DNA of 64,000 nt. Source: Streptomyces aureoverticillatus (GTDB taxonomy: Bacteria > Actinomycetota > Actinomycetes > Streptomycetales > Streptomycetaceae). Position 1 is the stretch's first letter. Each line of letters starts with the position of its first letter. The DNA is taken from assembly GCF_014649395.1 (NCBI RefSeq), contig NZ_BMSY01000014.1, positions 123,385 to 187,384 on the forward strand, in the 5' to 3' direction. The notes under the pieces were generated by a model. The model had not been told where the DNA came from. It did no database searches and saw only the letters and a program-made list of their open reading frames with translations. This document shows positions 44,490-52,627 of the stretch, in pieces. Both the position numbers and the translations under genes were made by a program.

Positions 44490-44988
44490 GGGGACCTCCC
44501 GGGTGGTGCCTGCCGACGTCACGTGCGTCGCTGCTTCCGCTAGTCGAGTGTGGCCTGCCCGGGTGCAGCCTGCCACAACCTTGCCGAGTTGCCCGGCGTG
44601 TCGGGCATGGGCCCTGGAACGCCGTTATGGCACGGTTACCTATTCGCAACGCTAAGTGACCATACTCGTCACCCTGTGCAGCGGGCCCCCTCCCGGCGTT
44701 CCTGGCTGGTCCCGGGCACCCTGGCTGGAGACCGGACCCAGGGCTCGCAACACTACTCCATTCGGGCCACCCGGGTGTCCCGGCGTGCCGCCGAACTTCT
44801 CACGGGTGAAGGGAGTTGGCGTCAGCCCGTGACACGAGAGCCCTGCTCAGGGGTGGCGTCCTTCACGAAAAGCCCAGAACCGGAACTATTCGCTTCGGAC
44901 ATACGTCCCTTTCTCACGTACCTCGCGTAGCTCATACGTGAACGCGTAAGTCATACGTGAAGTCGAGAAAGGCAGGCAAGGTCCGCAG
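44490..44988. promoter_or_regulatory. 499-bp divergent control region between sepH and the membrane-protein gene
   Basis: No gene is supported. Near the right gene, TCATACGTGAA occurs twice as an 11-bp direct repeat (44932-44942 and 44951-44961, 19 bp start to start). Related words (ACATACGTCC near 44900, TCACGTAC near 44914) suggest a cluster of binding sites. No strong terminator was found in the interval. Confidence 0.5.
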
Positions 44989-46290
44989 ATGCGTGAAAAG
45001 CCGGTAACCGGCGCGGAGTCGAAGGACGCAACGGAGGGTGAGCCGGAGAAGAAGCGGTTCGAACTGAGTGTGCCGCAGGTGGCGGGGAGCGCCGTGGCCG
45101 CCGTCGTGGCCGCGAAGCTCGCGTCCTCCTTCGGCGTCTACGGAACGATCCTCGGCGCCGGTGTGGTGAGTGGCATCGCCACCTGCGGCGGCACGGTCTT
45201 CCAGCACTTCTTCTCGCGCACGGGCGAGCAGATACGCGACGTGGCGGTGCAGGCCAAACCGAAGGCCCAGCAAGTGCCGGTGACGCGGGCCACGCCGGTG
45301 CCGGGGACGTTCAGGGCGGCGGCGCACTCGGGCGCCACGGGGGCGTATCCGGACGCCCGCACCACCTCTGGGTACGCCACAGGGACGGGCCCGGTCACCA
45401 CGACGTGGGGGAGGGCGGCCATGGACGCCGACCCCACGACGGCGCTGCCGACGGCCGACGCGGCCGACCCGACCACGGCGCTCCCGGCGCTCGATCCCGC
45501 CGATCCGACCGCGGCGCTGCCGACGGTCGACCCGGCCGACCCGACGACGGCGCTCCCCGTCGTGGGGACCGACCCCGAGCAGACCCGGATGCTCGGTTCC
45601 GCCGACGCCACCCAGTTCCTGCCGCGCGACCAGGAGACCCGCGTCCTGCACCAGGCGGGCCCCGCGGCAACCGGTGCCCCGGTGGGCGCCGCCGAACCCC
45701 CGCTTCCCTCGGACGAGTTCTCCGAAGGCACCACGCACCGCACGAGTGTGCGGAGCTGGAAGCGGCCGCTGATCGCCGCGGCACTGGTCTTCGGGGTGTC
45801 CCTCGCCGGGATCTCCACGTACGAGCTGGTGAGCGGCAAGAGCTTCAGCGGCGACGACAAGAGCACGTCGGTCGGCGATTTCTTCAGGGGCGGCAACTCG
45901 TCCAAGTCGAACGACCGGCCCGCCACCGACGACTCCGACCAGCCGTCGGACGGCGACACGTCCGGCACGTCGGGCACGGACGACGGTTCGCGGCAGGACG
46001 GCGGCACGCCCGACGACCCGTCCGGCAAGCCCTCGCCCGGTGACGACACCGGCTCGGGCACCGGCTCCGGGAAGGACTCCGGCAAGGAGCAGGGCGGCGA
46101 CTCCGGCAGCGGCACCGACAAGGGCGACGGCGGCGACTCGGGCGACGACGGCTCCAAGACCGACCCGACGCCCACGCCGACACCGACCCCGACGCCCACG
46201 CCGACACCGTCGAACGGCGGCGGCACCGGCACCGGAACCGGCACCGGTGACGGCAACGTCCAAGAGCAGCAGCAGACGCCGGCGCAGTGA
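44989..46290 (+). CDS. Membrane protein with repeat region and disordered extracellular tail
   Basis: 433 residues. Residues ~28-62 are an Ala/Gly-rich hydrophobic stretch (VAAVVAAKLASSFGVYGTILGAGVV). Residues ~140-195 are imperfect repeats of ADPTTALP, about four copies. A second, clearer TM segment lies at ~248-270 (PLIAAALVFGVSLAGISTYEL). After it comes ~165 residues of Ser/Gly/Asp-rich low complexity ending in PT repeats (~395-412) and Gly/Thr. This topology resembles a cell-surface protein with a long flexible extracytoplasmic tail. No enzyme motif. Direct repeats upstream suggest specific regulation. I do not recognise a family. Confidence 0.75.
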   Translation: MREKPVTGAESKDATEGEPEKKRFELSVPQVAGSAVAAVVAAKLASSFGVYGTILGAGVVSGIATCGGTVFQHFFSRTGEQIRDVAVQAKPKAQQVPVTRATPVPGTFRAAAHSGATGAYPDARTTSGYATGTGPVTTTWGRAAMDADPTTALPTADAADPTTALPALDPADPTAALPTVDPADPTTALPVVGTDPEQTRMLGSADATQFLPRDQETRVLHQAGPAATGAPVGAAEPPLPSDEFSEGTTHRTSVRSWKRPLIAAALVFGVSLAGISTYELVSGKSFSGDDKSTSVGDFFRGGNSSKSNDRPATDDSDQPSDGDTSGTSGTDDGSRQDGGTPDDPSGKPSPGDDTGSGTGSGKDSGKEQGGDSGSGTDKGDGGDSGDDGSKTDPTPTPTPTPTPTPTPSNGGGTGTGTGTGDGNVQEQQQTPAQ

Positions 46291-46362
46291 CCCGTCCAAC
46301 TGGCCCGTCCAGGTGGCCCGCCCCAGTGACCCGGCGCGGCGCTGTCCGGCGCCCGCGCGGTG

Positions 46363-47724
46363 TCAGTCGCCGAGCACCCGCCGCAGATAGGGATTGCCGA
46401 ACAGCCGGTCCGGGTCGAGCCGGTCGCGCAGGGCGGTGAACTCGGTGAAGCGCGGATAGGCCTTGGCCAGGTACGCGGCGTCGCGGGTGTGGAGCTTGCC
46501 CCAGTGCGGCCGCCCCTCGTGGGCGGTGAAGATCTGCTCCGCGGCGCTGAAGTACCTGCGGAACGGCGTTCCCTTGTACAGATGGACGGCGATGTACGCG
46601 CTCTCGCGGCCCGAGGCCGTCGAGAGCGCGATGTCGTCGGCGGGGGCCGTGCGGACCTCCACGGGGAAGCTGACGCGCAGCGGTGACCGCTCGATCATCG
46701 ACTTCAGTTCGCGCAGCGTCTCGACCAGGGCCTCGCGCGGGACGGCGTACTCCATCTCCACGAAGCGCACCCGGCGCGGGCTGGTGAAGACCTTGTAGGG
46801 GATGTCCGTGTAGGTGCGGGCGGACAGGGCCTTGCTGGAGATCTTCGCGATGGCGGGGATGGTGGCGGGCACGGCCCGGCCGAGCGAATTGACCACCTGA
46901 AACAAGCCGTTGGAGAGGAGTTCGTCCTCTACGAAGGCGCTGATCGCGCTCGGGGGAGCGGCGGGGCCGACGCTGCGGTTGTTGCGTTTGGTGGTGCAGT
47001 TGCCGGTGTGCGGGAACCAGTAGAACTCGAAGTGCTCGTTCTCGGTGACGAGCTGATCGAAATCGGCGGTGACCTGGTCGAAGGTCATCGGTTCCTCGCG
47101 GGCCCTGAGGAAGAAAATGGGCTCTACGGAGAACGTGATCGCACTGATGACACCGAGTGCGCCGAGCCCGATCCGGGCGGCGGCGAAGACGTCGGGACGC
47201 TCGTCCTTGGAGCACGTGAGGACCCGGCCGTCGGCGGTGACCAGCTCAAGCGCCGTGATCTGCGCGGCGATCGACGCCGAGTCGCGGCCCGTGCCGTGCG
47301 TCCCGGTGCTGACGGCTCCGGAGACCGTCTGCTCCATGATGTCGCCCATGTTCGTCAGCGACAGGCCCTCGCGGGCGAGCGCGGCGTTCAGACGCTTGAG
47401 CGGGGTGCCCGCCTCCACGGTCACGGTGCCGGCCGCGCGGTCGATGTTCCGGATGCCGGTGAGGAGGTCGGGCCGCACCAGGAGGCCGTCGGTCGCGGCG
47501 GCGGCCGTGAAGGAGTGACCGGCGCCGACGGCCTTGACGGTCAGGCCGTCCTCCTTGGCGCGGCGGACGGCCGCGACGAGCTCGTCCACCGAGGCGGGCG
47601 TGGCCTCGCGCGCGGGCCGCACGGCCACCGTGCCGGCCCAGTTACGCCAGGTCGCCGGCCTCTTCCCGCCGGTCGTTCGCGTTCCCGTTCCCGCTTCCGT
47701 TCCCCTGCCCGTTCCCGTGCTCAT
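46363..47724 (-). CDS. FAD-linked sugar-1,4-lactone oxidase (ALO family)
   Basis: 453 residues. N-terminal PCMH-type FAD domain: VKAVGAGHSFTAAAATDGLLV, where the His of GHS is the usual covalent flavin site, and MGDIMEQTVSGAVSTGTHGTG. C-terminal ALO domain with the HWGK motif (GRPHWGKLHTRD). These features fit D-arabinono-1,4-lactone/L-gulono-lactone or related alditol oxidases; the exact sugar is uncertain. The start of this gene overlaps the 3' end of the upstream MFS gene by 83 bp in another frame, so the pair is compactly organised. A start further downstream would reduce the overlap. Confidence 0.88.
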   Translation of the reverse strand: MSTGTGRGTEAGTGTRTTGGKRPATWRNWAGTVAVRPAREATPASVDELVAAVRRAKEDGLTVKAVGAGHSFTAAAATDGLLVRPDLLTGIRNIDRAAGTVTVEAGTPLKRLNAALAREGLSLTNMGDIMEQTVSGAVSTGTHGTGRDSASIAAQITALELVTADGRVLTCSKDERPDVFAAARIGLGALGVISAITFSVEPIFFLRAREEPMTFDQVTADFDQLVTENEHFEFYWFPHTGNCTTKRNNRSVGPAAPPSAISAFVEDELLSNGLFQVVNSLGRAVPATIPAIAKISSKALSARTYTDIPYKVFTSPRRVRFVEMEYAVPREALVETLRELKSMIERSPLRVSFPVEVRTAPADDIALSTASGRESAYIAVHLYKGTPFRRYFSAAEQIFTAHEGRPHWGKLHTRDAAYLAKAYPRFTEFTALRDRLDPDRLFGNPYLRRVLGD

Positions 47725-48922
47725 GGGTCCCTCCCCGTCGCGGAACCGGCCGCTGCAGCCGGCGATACCCCAGGAATCCCACCATCACCGCGACGGCCCC
47801 GGACACCCCCGGGACCGCGTACCCCGCGCGGGCCCCCGCGGCGTCGATCACCCAGCCGGCCACGGAGGAGCCGAGCGCCACCCCGACGGCGAGTCCCGTG
47901 CTGACCCAGGTCATGCCCTCGGTGAGCTTGGCGCGTGGTACGTGCTGTTCGACGAGGGCCATCGTCGTGATCATCGTCGGCGCGATGGACAGGCCCGCGA
48001 CGAAGAGCGCCGCGGCCAGAAACGGAAGGTTCCCGACCAGTTGAAGCGGGATCATACTCACGGCCATCGCGCCGACACCCAGCAGCCATCGGCGGGCGGG
48101 CGCCCCCTTGAAGTGCAGCAGCCCGAAGCCGACCCCCGCCAGGCACGACCCGAGCGCGTAGACGGCGAGCACCAGGCTCGCGGCACTCTTGTGGCCCTCG
48201 TCCTCGGCGAACGCCACGGTGACCACGTCGACGGCGCCGAAGATGGCGCCGGTCGCGACGAACGTGGCGACGAGCACCTGCAGCCCACCGGACCGCAACG
48301 CCGAGCCGCCGGTGTGCTGTTCGCGCGGATGCGGCACCGGCTCGGTGCCCCGCTGCGCCGTCAGCCAGAAGACGCCCACGGCGAGAAAACAGCCCGCCAG
48401 GAGAGGCCCGGCCTCCGGGAACCACACGGTGGACAGGCCGATCGAGATGATCGGTCCGAAGATGAAGCAGATCTCGTCCACGACGGACTCGAAGGAGTAC
48501 GCCGTGTGCAGCTGCGGGGTGTCGCGGTACAGGGCCGCCCAGCGGGCGCGGACCATCGAGCCCACGCTCGGCACGCAGCCGACGAGCGCAGCGAAGACGA
48601 ACAGCGTCCAGTCCGGCGCCTCGAACTTCGCGGCCAGCAGCAGTCCCGCCACCGCGATCAGGGACATCAGCGTCGCCGGCCTGAGCACCCGCCGCTGGCC
48701 GTGCCGGTCCACGAGCCGGGAGATCTGCGGGCCGATCGCCGCGGCGGACAGCGCGACGGTCGCCGCCAGCGCGCCCGCGAGGCCGTACCGCCCGGTGAGC
48801 TGGGACACCATCGTCACGATGCCGATGCCCATCATCGACAGCGGCATCCGCCCGAGGAAGCCCGCGACGGAGAACCCCTTGGAGCCGGGGGCGGCGAATA
48901 TGGCGCGGTAGGGGCTCGGCAC
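47642..48922 (-). CDS. Major facilitator superfamily transporter
   Basis: 426 residues from GTG 48922 (GGAG six bases upstream; the frame is open to 49021 without support). Twelve hydrophobic segments. Conserved cytoplasmic loop after TM2 (GPQISRLVDRHGQRRVLRPATL), and Arg/Asp in the second half (VSTGLAVGVALGSSVAGWVIDAAG). The C-terminal tail is Gly/Asn/His-rich low complexity (EHGNGQGNGSGNGNAND). Drug- or sugar-efflux group; substrate unknown. It overlaps the lactone oxidase gene, so the two may be co-transcribed. Confidence 0.88.
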   Translation of the reverse strand: MPSPYRAIFAAPGSKGFSVAGFLGRMPLSMMGIGIVTMVSQLTGRYGLAGALAATVALSAAAIGPQISRLVDRHGQRRVLRPATLMSLIAVAGLLLAAKFEAPDWTLFVFAALVGCVPSVGSMVRARWAALYRDTPQLHTAYSFESVVDEICFIFGPIISIGLSTVWFPEAGPLLAGCFLAVGVFWLTAQRGTEPVPHPREQHTGGSALRSGGLQVLVATFVATGAIFGAVDVVTVAFAEDEGHKSAASLVLAVYALGSCLAGVGFGLLHFKGAPARRWLLGVGAMAVSMIPLQLVGNLPFLAAALFVAGLSIAPTMITTMALVEQHVPRAKLTEGMTWVSTGLAVGVALGSSVAGWVIDAAGARAGYAVPGVSGAVAVMVGFLGYRRLQRPVPRRGGTHEHGNGQGNGSGNGNANDRREEAGDLA

Positions 48923-49043
48923 GTGTGGACTCCGCGGGGGCGTCGGAGCACTCGGCCAGCGGGCTCCGGTAAGGCGTGAAGATGGCCGATACAGCTTACG
49001 GGGCCGCGGGGTCGCGCGCACCGGAGTTTCCGCGCGGGCGCAC

Positions 49044-49160
49044 GCCGGGTTCCCGGCAGCCGAGGGACGGTGGAACCCCGGCAGCGGACGGAAGGCGGGT
49101 TCCCGGCAGTGGACGGTCGGCGGGATCCCGGCAGTCGGCGGACGGCGGTTTCCCGCGTGT
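49044..49160. repeat. Five 25-bp tandem repeats upstream of hemH
   Basis: The core CCCGGCAG begins at 49052, 49077, 49102 and 49127, and a fifth degenerate core at 49152, an exact 25-bp period. The array sits in the gap between the divergent MFS gene (start 48922) and hemH (start 49187), ending about 27 bp before hemH. Longer open frames across it are artefacts of the repeat. Confidence 0.93.
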
Positions 49161-49186
49161 CAGTGGCGGGTGGCAGGATCAAAGAC

Positions 49187-50314
49187 ATGTCCGAAGCGCT
49201 GGATCCCACTCCGTACGACGCCCTGCTGCTGCTCTCGTTCGGCGGCCCCGAAGGACCGGACGACGTCGTCCCGTTCCTGGAGAACGTGACGCGTGGCCGC
49301 GGCATCCCCAAGGAGCGCCTGAAGGAGGTGGGGCAGCACTACTTCCTCTTCGGCGGCGTGAGCCCCATCAACGACCAGAACCGCACCCTCCTGGACGCCC
49401 TGCGCAAGGACTTCGCGGAGCACGGCCTGGACCTGCCGGTGTACTGGGGCAACCGCAACTGGTCGCCGTATCTCACGGACACCCTGCGCGAGCTGGTCCA
49501 GGACGGCCGCCGCCGCGTCCTCGTCCTCGCCACCAGCGCGTACGCGTCGTATTCGGGCTGCAGGCAGTACCGCGAAGACCTCGCGGGCGCCCTCGCCACG
49601 CTCCGCGAAGAGGGCCTCGAACCGCCCCGTGTGGACAAGCTGCGGCACTACTTCAACCACCCCGGCTTCGTGCGCCCCGTGATCGACGGCGTCCTGAAGT
49701 CCCTGGCCGACCTCCCCGAAGAGGTGCGCGAAGGCGCGCACCTGGCCTTCACGACGCACTCCATCCCCACCGCCGCGGCCGACACCTCCGGCCGGGTCGA
49801 GGACCACGGAGACGGCGGCGCCTATGTGAAGCAGCACCTGGACGTGGCCCGCCTCGTCGCCGACGCGGTGCGCGAGGAGACCGGCGTCGACCACCCCTGG
49901 CAGCTCGTCTACCAGTCGCGCAGCGGCGCCCCGCACATCCCCTGGCTGGAGCCCGACATCTGCGACCACCTGGAGGAGCGGCACGCGGCCGGCGCCCCCG
50001 CCGTGGTCATGGCCCCGATCGGCTTCGTCTCGGACCACATGGAGGTGCTGTACGACCTCGACACCGAGGCCACGGCGAAGGCGGCCGAGCTGGGCCTGCC
50101 GGTGCGCCGCTCGGCCACCGTCGGCGCCGACCCGCGGTTCTCCGCCGCGGTCCGCGAGCTCGTCCTGGAGCGCGCCGCCGCCGAGAGCGGGCGCGCGGTG
50201 ACGCCGTGCGCCCTGGGCGCGCTCGGCCCGAGCCACGACCTGTGCCCGGTGGGCTGCTGCCCGGCCCGCACCCCGAAGCCCGCGGCCGCGGGCGCCGACA
50301 GTCCGTACGCGTAG
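49187..50314 (+). CDS. hemH: Ferrochelatase (coproporphyrin type)
   Basis: 375 residues from ATG 49187; the frame is open upstream but starts there by the conserved N-terminus (YDALLLLSFGGPEGPDDVVPFLENVTRGRGIP). Conserved residues: HYFLFGGVSPIN, and the catalytic region FTTHSIPTAAAD with His, then QSRSGAPHIPWLEPDI. The C-terminal CALGALGPSHDLCPVGCCPA has a Cys cluster; actinobacterial ferrochelatases are known to carry a [2Fe-2S] cluster. In Gram-positives this enzyme (CpfC) inserts iron into coproporphyrin III rather than protoporphyrin. It is followed 84 bp later by the IMPase-family gene. Confidence 0.94.
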   Translation: MSEALDPTPYDALLLLSFGGPEGPDDVVPFLENVTRGRGIPKERLKEVGQHYFLFGGVSPINDQNRTLLDALRKDFAEHGLDLPVYWGNRNWSPYLTDTLRELVQDGRRRVLVLATSAYASYSGCRQYREDLAGALATLREEGLEPPRVDKLRHYFNHPGFVRPVIDGVLKSLADLPEEVREGAHLAFTTHSIPTAAADTSGRVEDHGDGGAYVKQHLDVARLVADAVREETGVDHPWQLVYQSRSGAPHIPWLEPDICDHLEERHAAGAPAVVMAPIGFVSDHMEVLYDLDTEATAKAAELGLPVRRSATVGADPRFSAAVRELVLERAAAESGRAVTPCALGALGPSHDLCPVGCCPARTPKPAAAGADSPYA

Positions 50315-50398
50315 GGCTGAGCCCCGCAGCCAGGCGCATCCCGCACGACCCGGGCGCCGCCCCCGACCGGCCGCCCACCGCACGCACCAAGGAGCCCC

Positions 50399-51286
50399 GT
50401 GACCGACCCCGCCCGGCAGGACCAGGACCAGGACCAGGACCAGCACCAGGGCCAGGACCAGCTCAAGGCCGAACTGCTCGCCGTCGCCCTGGAAGCCGCC
50501 CACCGCGCGGGCGAGCTGCTGCGCGACGGCCGCCCCGCCGACCTGGGCGTCGCCGCCACCAAGAGCAGCGCCGTCGACGTCGTCACCGAGATGGACCTCG
50601 CCTCGGAGAAGCTGATCACGGACTTCCTCGCCGAGCGCAGGCCCGCAGACGGCGTCCTCGGCGAGGAGGGCGCGAGCCTCGAGGGCACCAGCGGGATTCA
50701 GTGGGTCATCGACCCCATCGACGGCACGGTCAACTACCTGTACGGGCGCCCGGACTGGGCGGTGTCCATCGCGGCACGCGTGACCGGCGGGACCGCGGGT
50801 GCCGCCGGGACCGCGGGTGACGGCGAGACCCTAGTCGGCGTCGTGCACGCCCCCGTGCGCGGCGAGACCTTCCGCGCGGTCCTCGGCCAGGGCGCGTACG
50901 TCGGCGACCGGCCCGCCCGGGTCCGCCCGGCGCCGCCGTTCGAGCAGGCACTCATCGGCACCGGTTTCGGGTACATCGCCGAGCGGCGGGCCCGCCAGGC
51001 CGAGGTCGTCCGGCAGCTGCTGCCGCGCGTGCGGGACATCCGGCGCGGCGGCTCCGCGGCCATCGACCTGTGCGACGTGGCGGCGGGCCGCCTCGACGCG
51101 TACTACGAACGGGGCCTGAATCCCTGGGACTTCGCGGCCGGCGACCTCGTGGCCCGGGAGGCGGGCGCCCGCACCGGCGGCCGCCCCGGAGAGCCCCTCT
51201 CGGGCCAGCTGACGGTGGCGGGCCCGCCCGGCCTCTTCGAGCCGCTCCAGACCCTCCTCGAGGACCTCGGCGCCTGGCACGACTGA
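50399..51286 (+). CDS. Inositol monophosphatase family protein
   Basis: 295 residues from GTG 50399 (AAGGAG five bases upstream). IMPase fold: metal motif GEEGAS, then WVIDPIDGTVNYLYGRPDWAVSI and the C-terminal WDFAAGDLVAREAGA, supplying the two or three Mg ligands. The N-terminus is an unusual Gln/Asp repeat (DQDQDQDQHQGQDQ), coded by a hexamer repeat CAGGAC/GACCAG, which other members lack. Substrates could be inositol-1-phosphate, histidinol phosphate or another sugar phosphate; none is fixed by the sequence. Together with hemH it may form one transcription unit; a terminator follows. Confidence 0.9.
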   Translation: MTDPARQDQDQDQDQHQGQDQLKAELLAVALEAAHRAGELLRDGRPADLGVAATKSSAVDVVTEMDLASEKLITDFLAERRPADGVLGEEGASLEGTSGIQWVIDPIDGTVNYLYGRPDWAVSIAARVTGGTAGAAGTAGDGETLVGVVHAPVRGETFRAVLGQGAYVGDRPARVRPAPPFEQALIGTGFGYIAERRARQAEVVRQLLPRVRDIRRGGSAAIDLCDVAAGRLDAYYERGLNPWDFAAGDLVAREAGARTGGRPGEPLSGQLTVAGPPGLFEPLQTLLEDLGAWHD

Positions 51287-51380
51287 CCGGACGCCCCCGC
51301 GCCCGGCGGCCGCGCACACGCACGGCCCACAGACGCCCGGCGGCCCCGCCCGCCCACGGCAGGCTCCCTGCCCGCACACA

Positions 51381-51420
51381 ACAGGGCCCCGGCACCTCGG
51401 GCGAGGTGCCGGGGCCCTGT
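51381..51420 (+). terminator. Terminator after the IMPase-family gene
   Basis: A perfect 19-bp inverted repeat (51381-51399 with 51402-51420). The nominal loop is two bases, so the terminal pairs are probably open. Confidence 0.88.
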
Positions 51421-51476
51421 CACGTACAGACCGACCGGACGCTGGAGACGTCCTGATCAGCAGGTGCCAGGAGGTG

Positions 51477-51653
51477 TCAGGAGGAGACCGGGGCGGCGAC
51501 CTCCACGCCGTGCTCGGCCGCCAGCCGGTGAAGATCTTCCAGCTCGGCCAGTTCGACTTCGGCAAGGAAGTCGTCGCCTGTCTCGCGGGCCCGCGTGAGG
51601 TCGGACTCCGTGGCCTTTATGCGCTGCAGGAGACCTGCGGTGAATGCGTCCAT
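51477..51653 (-). CDS. Small conserved protein next to cutRS
   Basis: 58 residues from ATG 51653 with GAGG about nine bases upstream; the longer frame to 51845 is not supported. Sequence: DAFTAGLLQRIKATESDLTRARETGDDF, then LAEVELAELEDLHRLAAEHGVEV; an amphipathic helix with alternating charge, likely a short coiled coil or helical hairpin. No Cys, no membrane segment. Small proteins of this kind are kept at this place in Streptomyces, divergent from cutR. Function unknown. Confidence 0.75.
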   Translation of the reverse strand: MDAFTAGLLQRIKATESDLTRARETGDDFLAEVELAELEDLHRLAAEHGVEVAAPVSS

Positions 51654-51969
51654 GGTTGCGCCCCCTCGGCTGGGTCGTGGGTCGATGGCACGGGGGTGTG
51701 CCGTGGAGAAGGGGCGATCACGTCCGACGCCCGCTGCGTGAAGCAGGTCGTGGCGTGCCACATACGAAGCGTGATCGCGGGTGTAAGGCCGTCCTCCCCG
51801 CACCCTCTTCCACGGAAACCTCAACCGGACGAGAAAATCCCGCATTCCCGGGGCCTCGGACCGCCTTACAGCCGGTTTATGGCCGAAAGGGGCAGGATGG
51901 AGGTCTCACTCCACGTAAAGACCTGCCCTGTCGCGACCGTGCGCGGGGCACAGAGGAAGGACAAGCGAC
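51654..51969. promoter_or_regulatory. 316-bp divergent region upstream of cutR
   Basis: It contains a 9-bp perfect inverted repeat, GCGATCACG (51714-51722) with CGTGATCGC (51770-51778), 47 bp apart. No open frame is supported. AGGAAGGAC precedes the cutR GTG as ribosome-binding site. Confidence 0.45.
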
Positions 51970-52623
51970 GTGCGCGTACTCGTCGTCGAGGACGAGCAGC
52001 TGCTCGCCGATGCGGTGGCCACCGGACTGCGCCGGGAGGCCATGGCCGTCGACGTCGTGTACGACGGCGCGGCCGCCCTGGAACGCATCGGCGTGAACGA
52101 CTACGACGTGGTCGTTCTGGACCGCGACCTCCCCGTCGTCCACGGCGACGACGTCTGCCGCAAGATCGTCGAGCTCGGCATGCCGACGCGCGTCCTGATG
52201 CTCACCGCGTCCGGCGACGTCAGCGACCGCGTCGAGGGCCTGGAGATCGGCGCGGACGACTATCTGCCCAAGCCGTTCGCGTTCAGCGAGCTCACGGCCC
52301 GCGTGCGCGCCCTCGGGCGGCGCACCAGCGTGCCGCTGCCGCCCGTCCTGGAGCGCGCCGGCATCAAGCTCGACCCGAACCGCCGCGAGGTGTTCCGGGA
52401 CGGCAGGGAGATCCAGCTCGCGCCCAAGGAGTTCGCCGTCCTGGAGGTGCTGCTGCGCAGCGAGGGCGCGGTGGTCTCCGCCGAGCAGCTCCTGGAGAAG
52501 GCCTGGGACGAGAACACGGACCCGTTCACGAACGTCGTCCGCGTCACGGTCATGACCCTGCGCCGCAAGCTCGGCGAGCCCGCCGTCATCGTGACCGTGC
52601 CGGGCTCCGGCTACCGGATCTGA
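51970..52623 (+). CDS. cutR: CutR, OmpR-type response regulator
   Basis: 217 residues from GTG 51970. Receiver with acidic pocket (VVEDE), phospho-acceptor D51 (VVVLDRDLPV), and Lys in DDYLPKPFAF. Winged-helix domain ~120-217 (LAPKEFAVLEVLLRSEGAVVSAEQLLEKAWDE, then NVVRVTVMTLRRKLGEPAVIVTVPGSGYRI). CutRS is a Streptomyces two-component system; its loss affects antibiotic production, and it has been linked to secreted-protein quality control. The kinase gene follows four bases after the stop. Confidence 0.95.
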   Translation: MRVLVVEDEQLLADAVATGLRREAMAVDVVYDGAAALERIGVNDYDVVVLDRDLPVVHGDDVCRKIVELGMPTRVLMLTASGDVSDRVEGLEIGADDYLPKPFAFSELTARVRALGRRTSVPLPPVLERAGIKLDPNRREVFRDGREIQLAPKEFAVLEVLLRSEGAVVSAEQLLEKAWDENTDPFTNVVRVTVMTLRRKLGEPAVIVTVPGSGYRI

Positions 52624-52627
52624 CCCG

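Noticed and set aside
45884..47215. Minus-strand frame over the membrane-protein tail and oxidase
   Set aside because: Arg-rich shadow of the low-complexity tail and of the oxidase in another frame; the oxidase frame has all family motifs.
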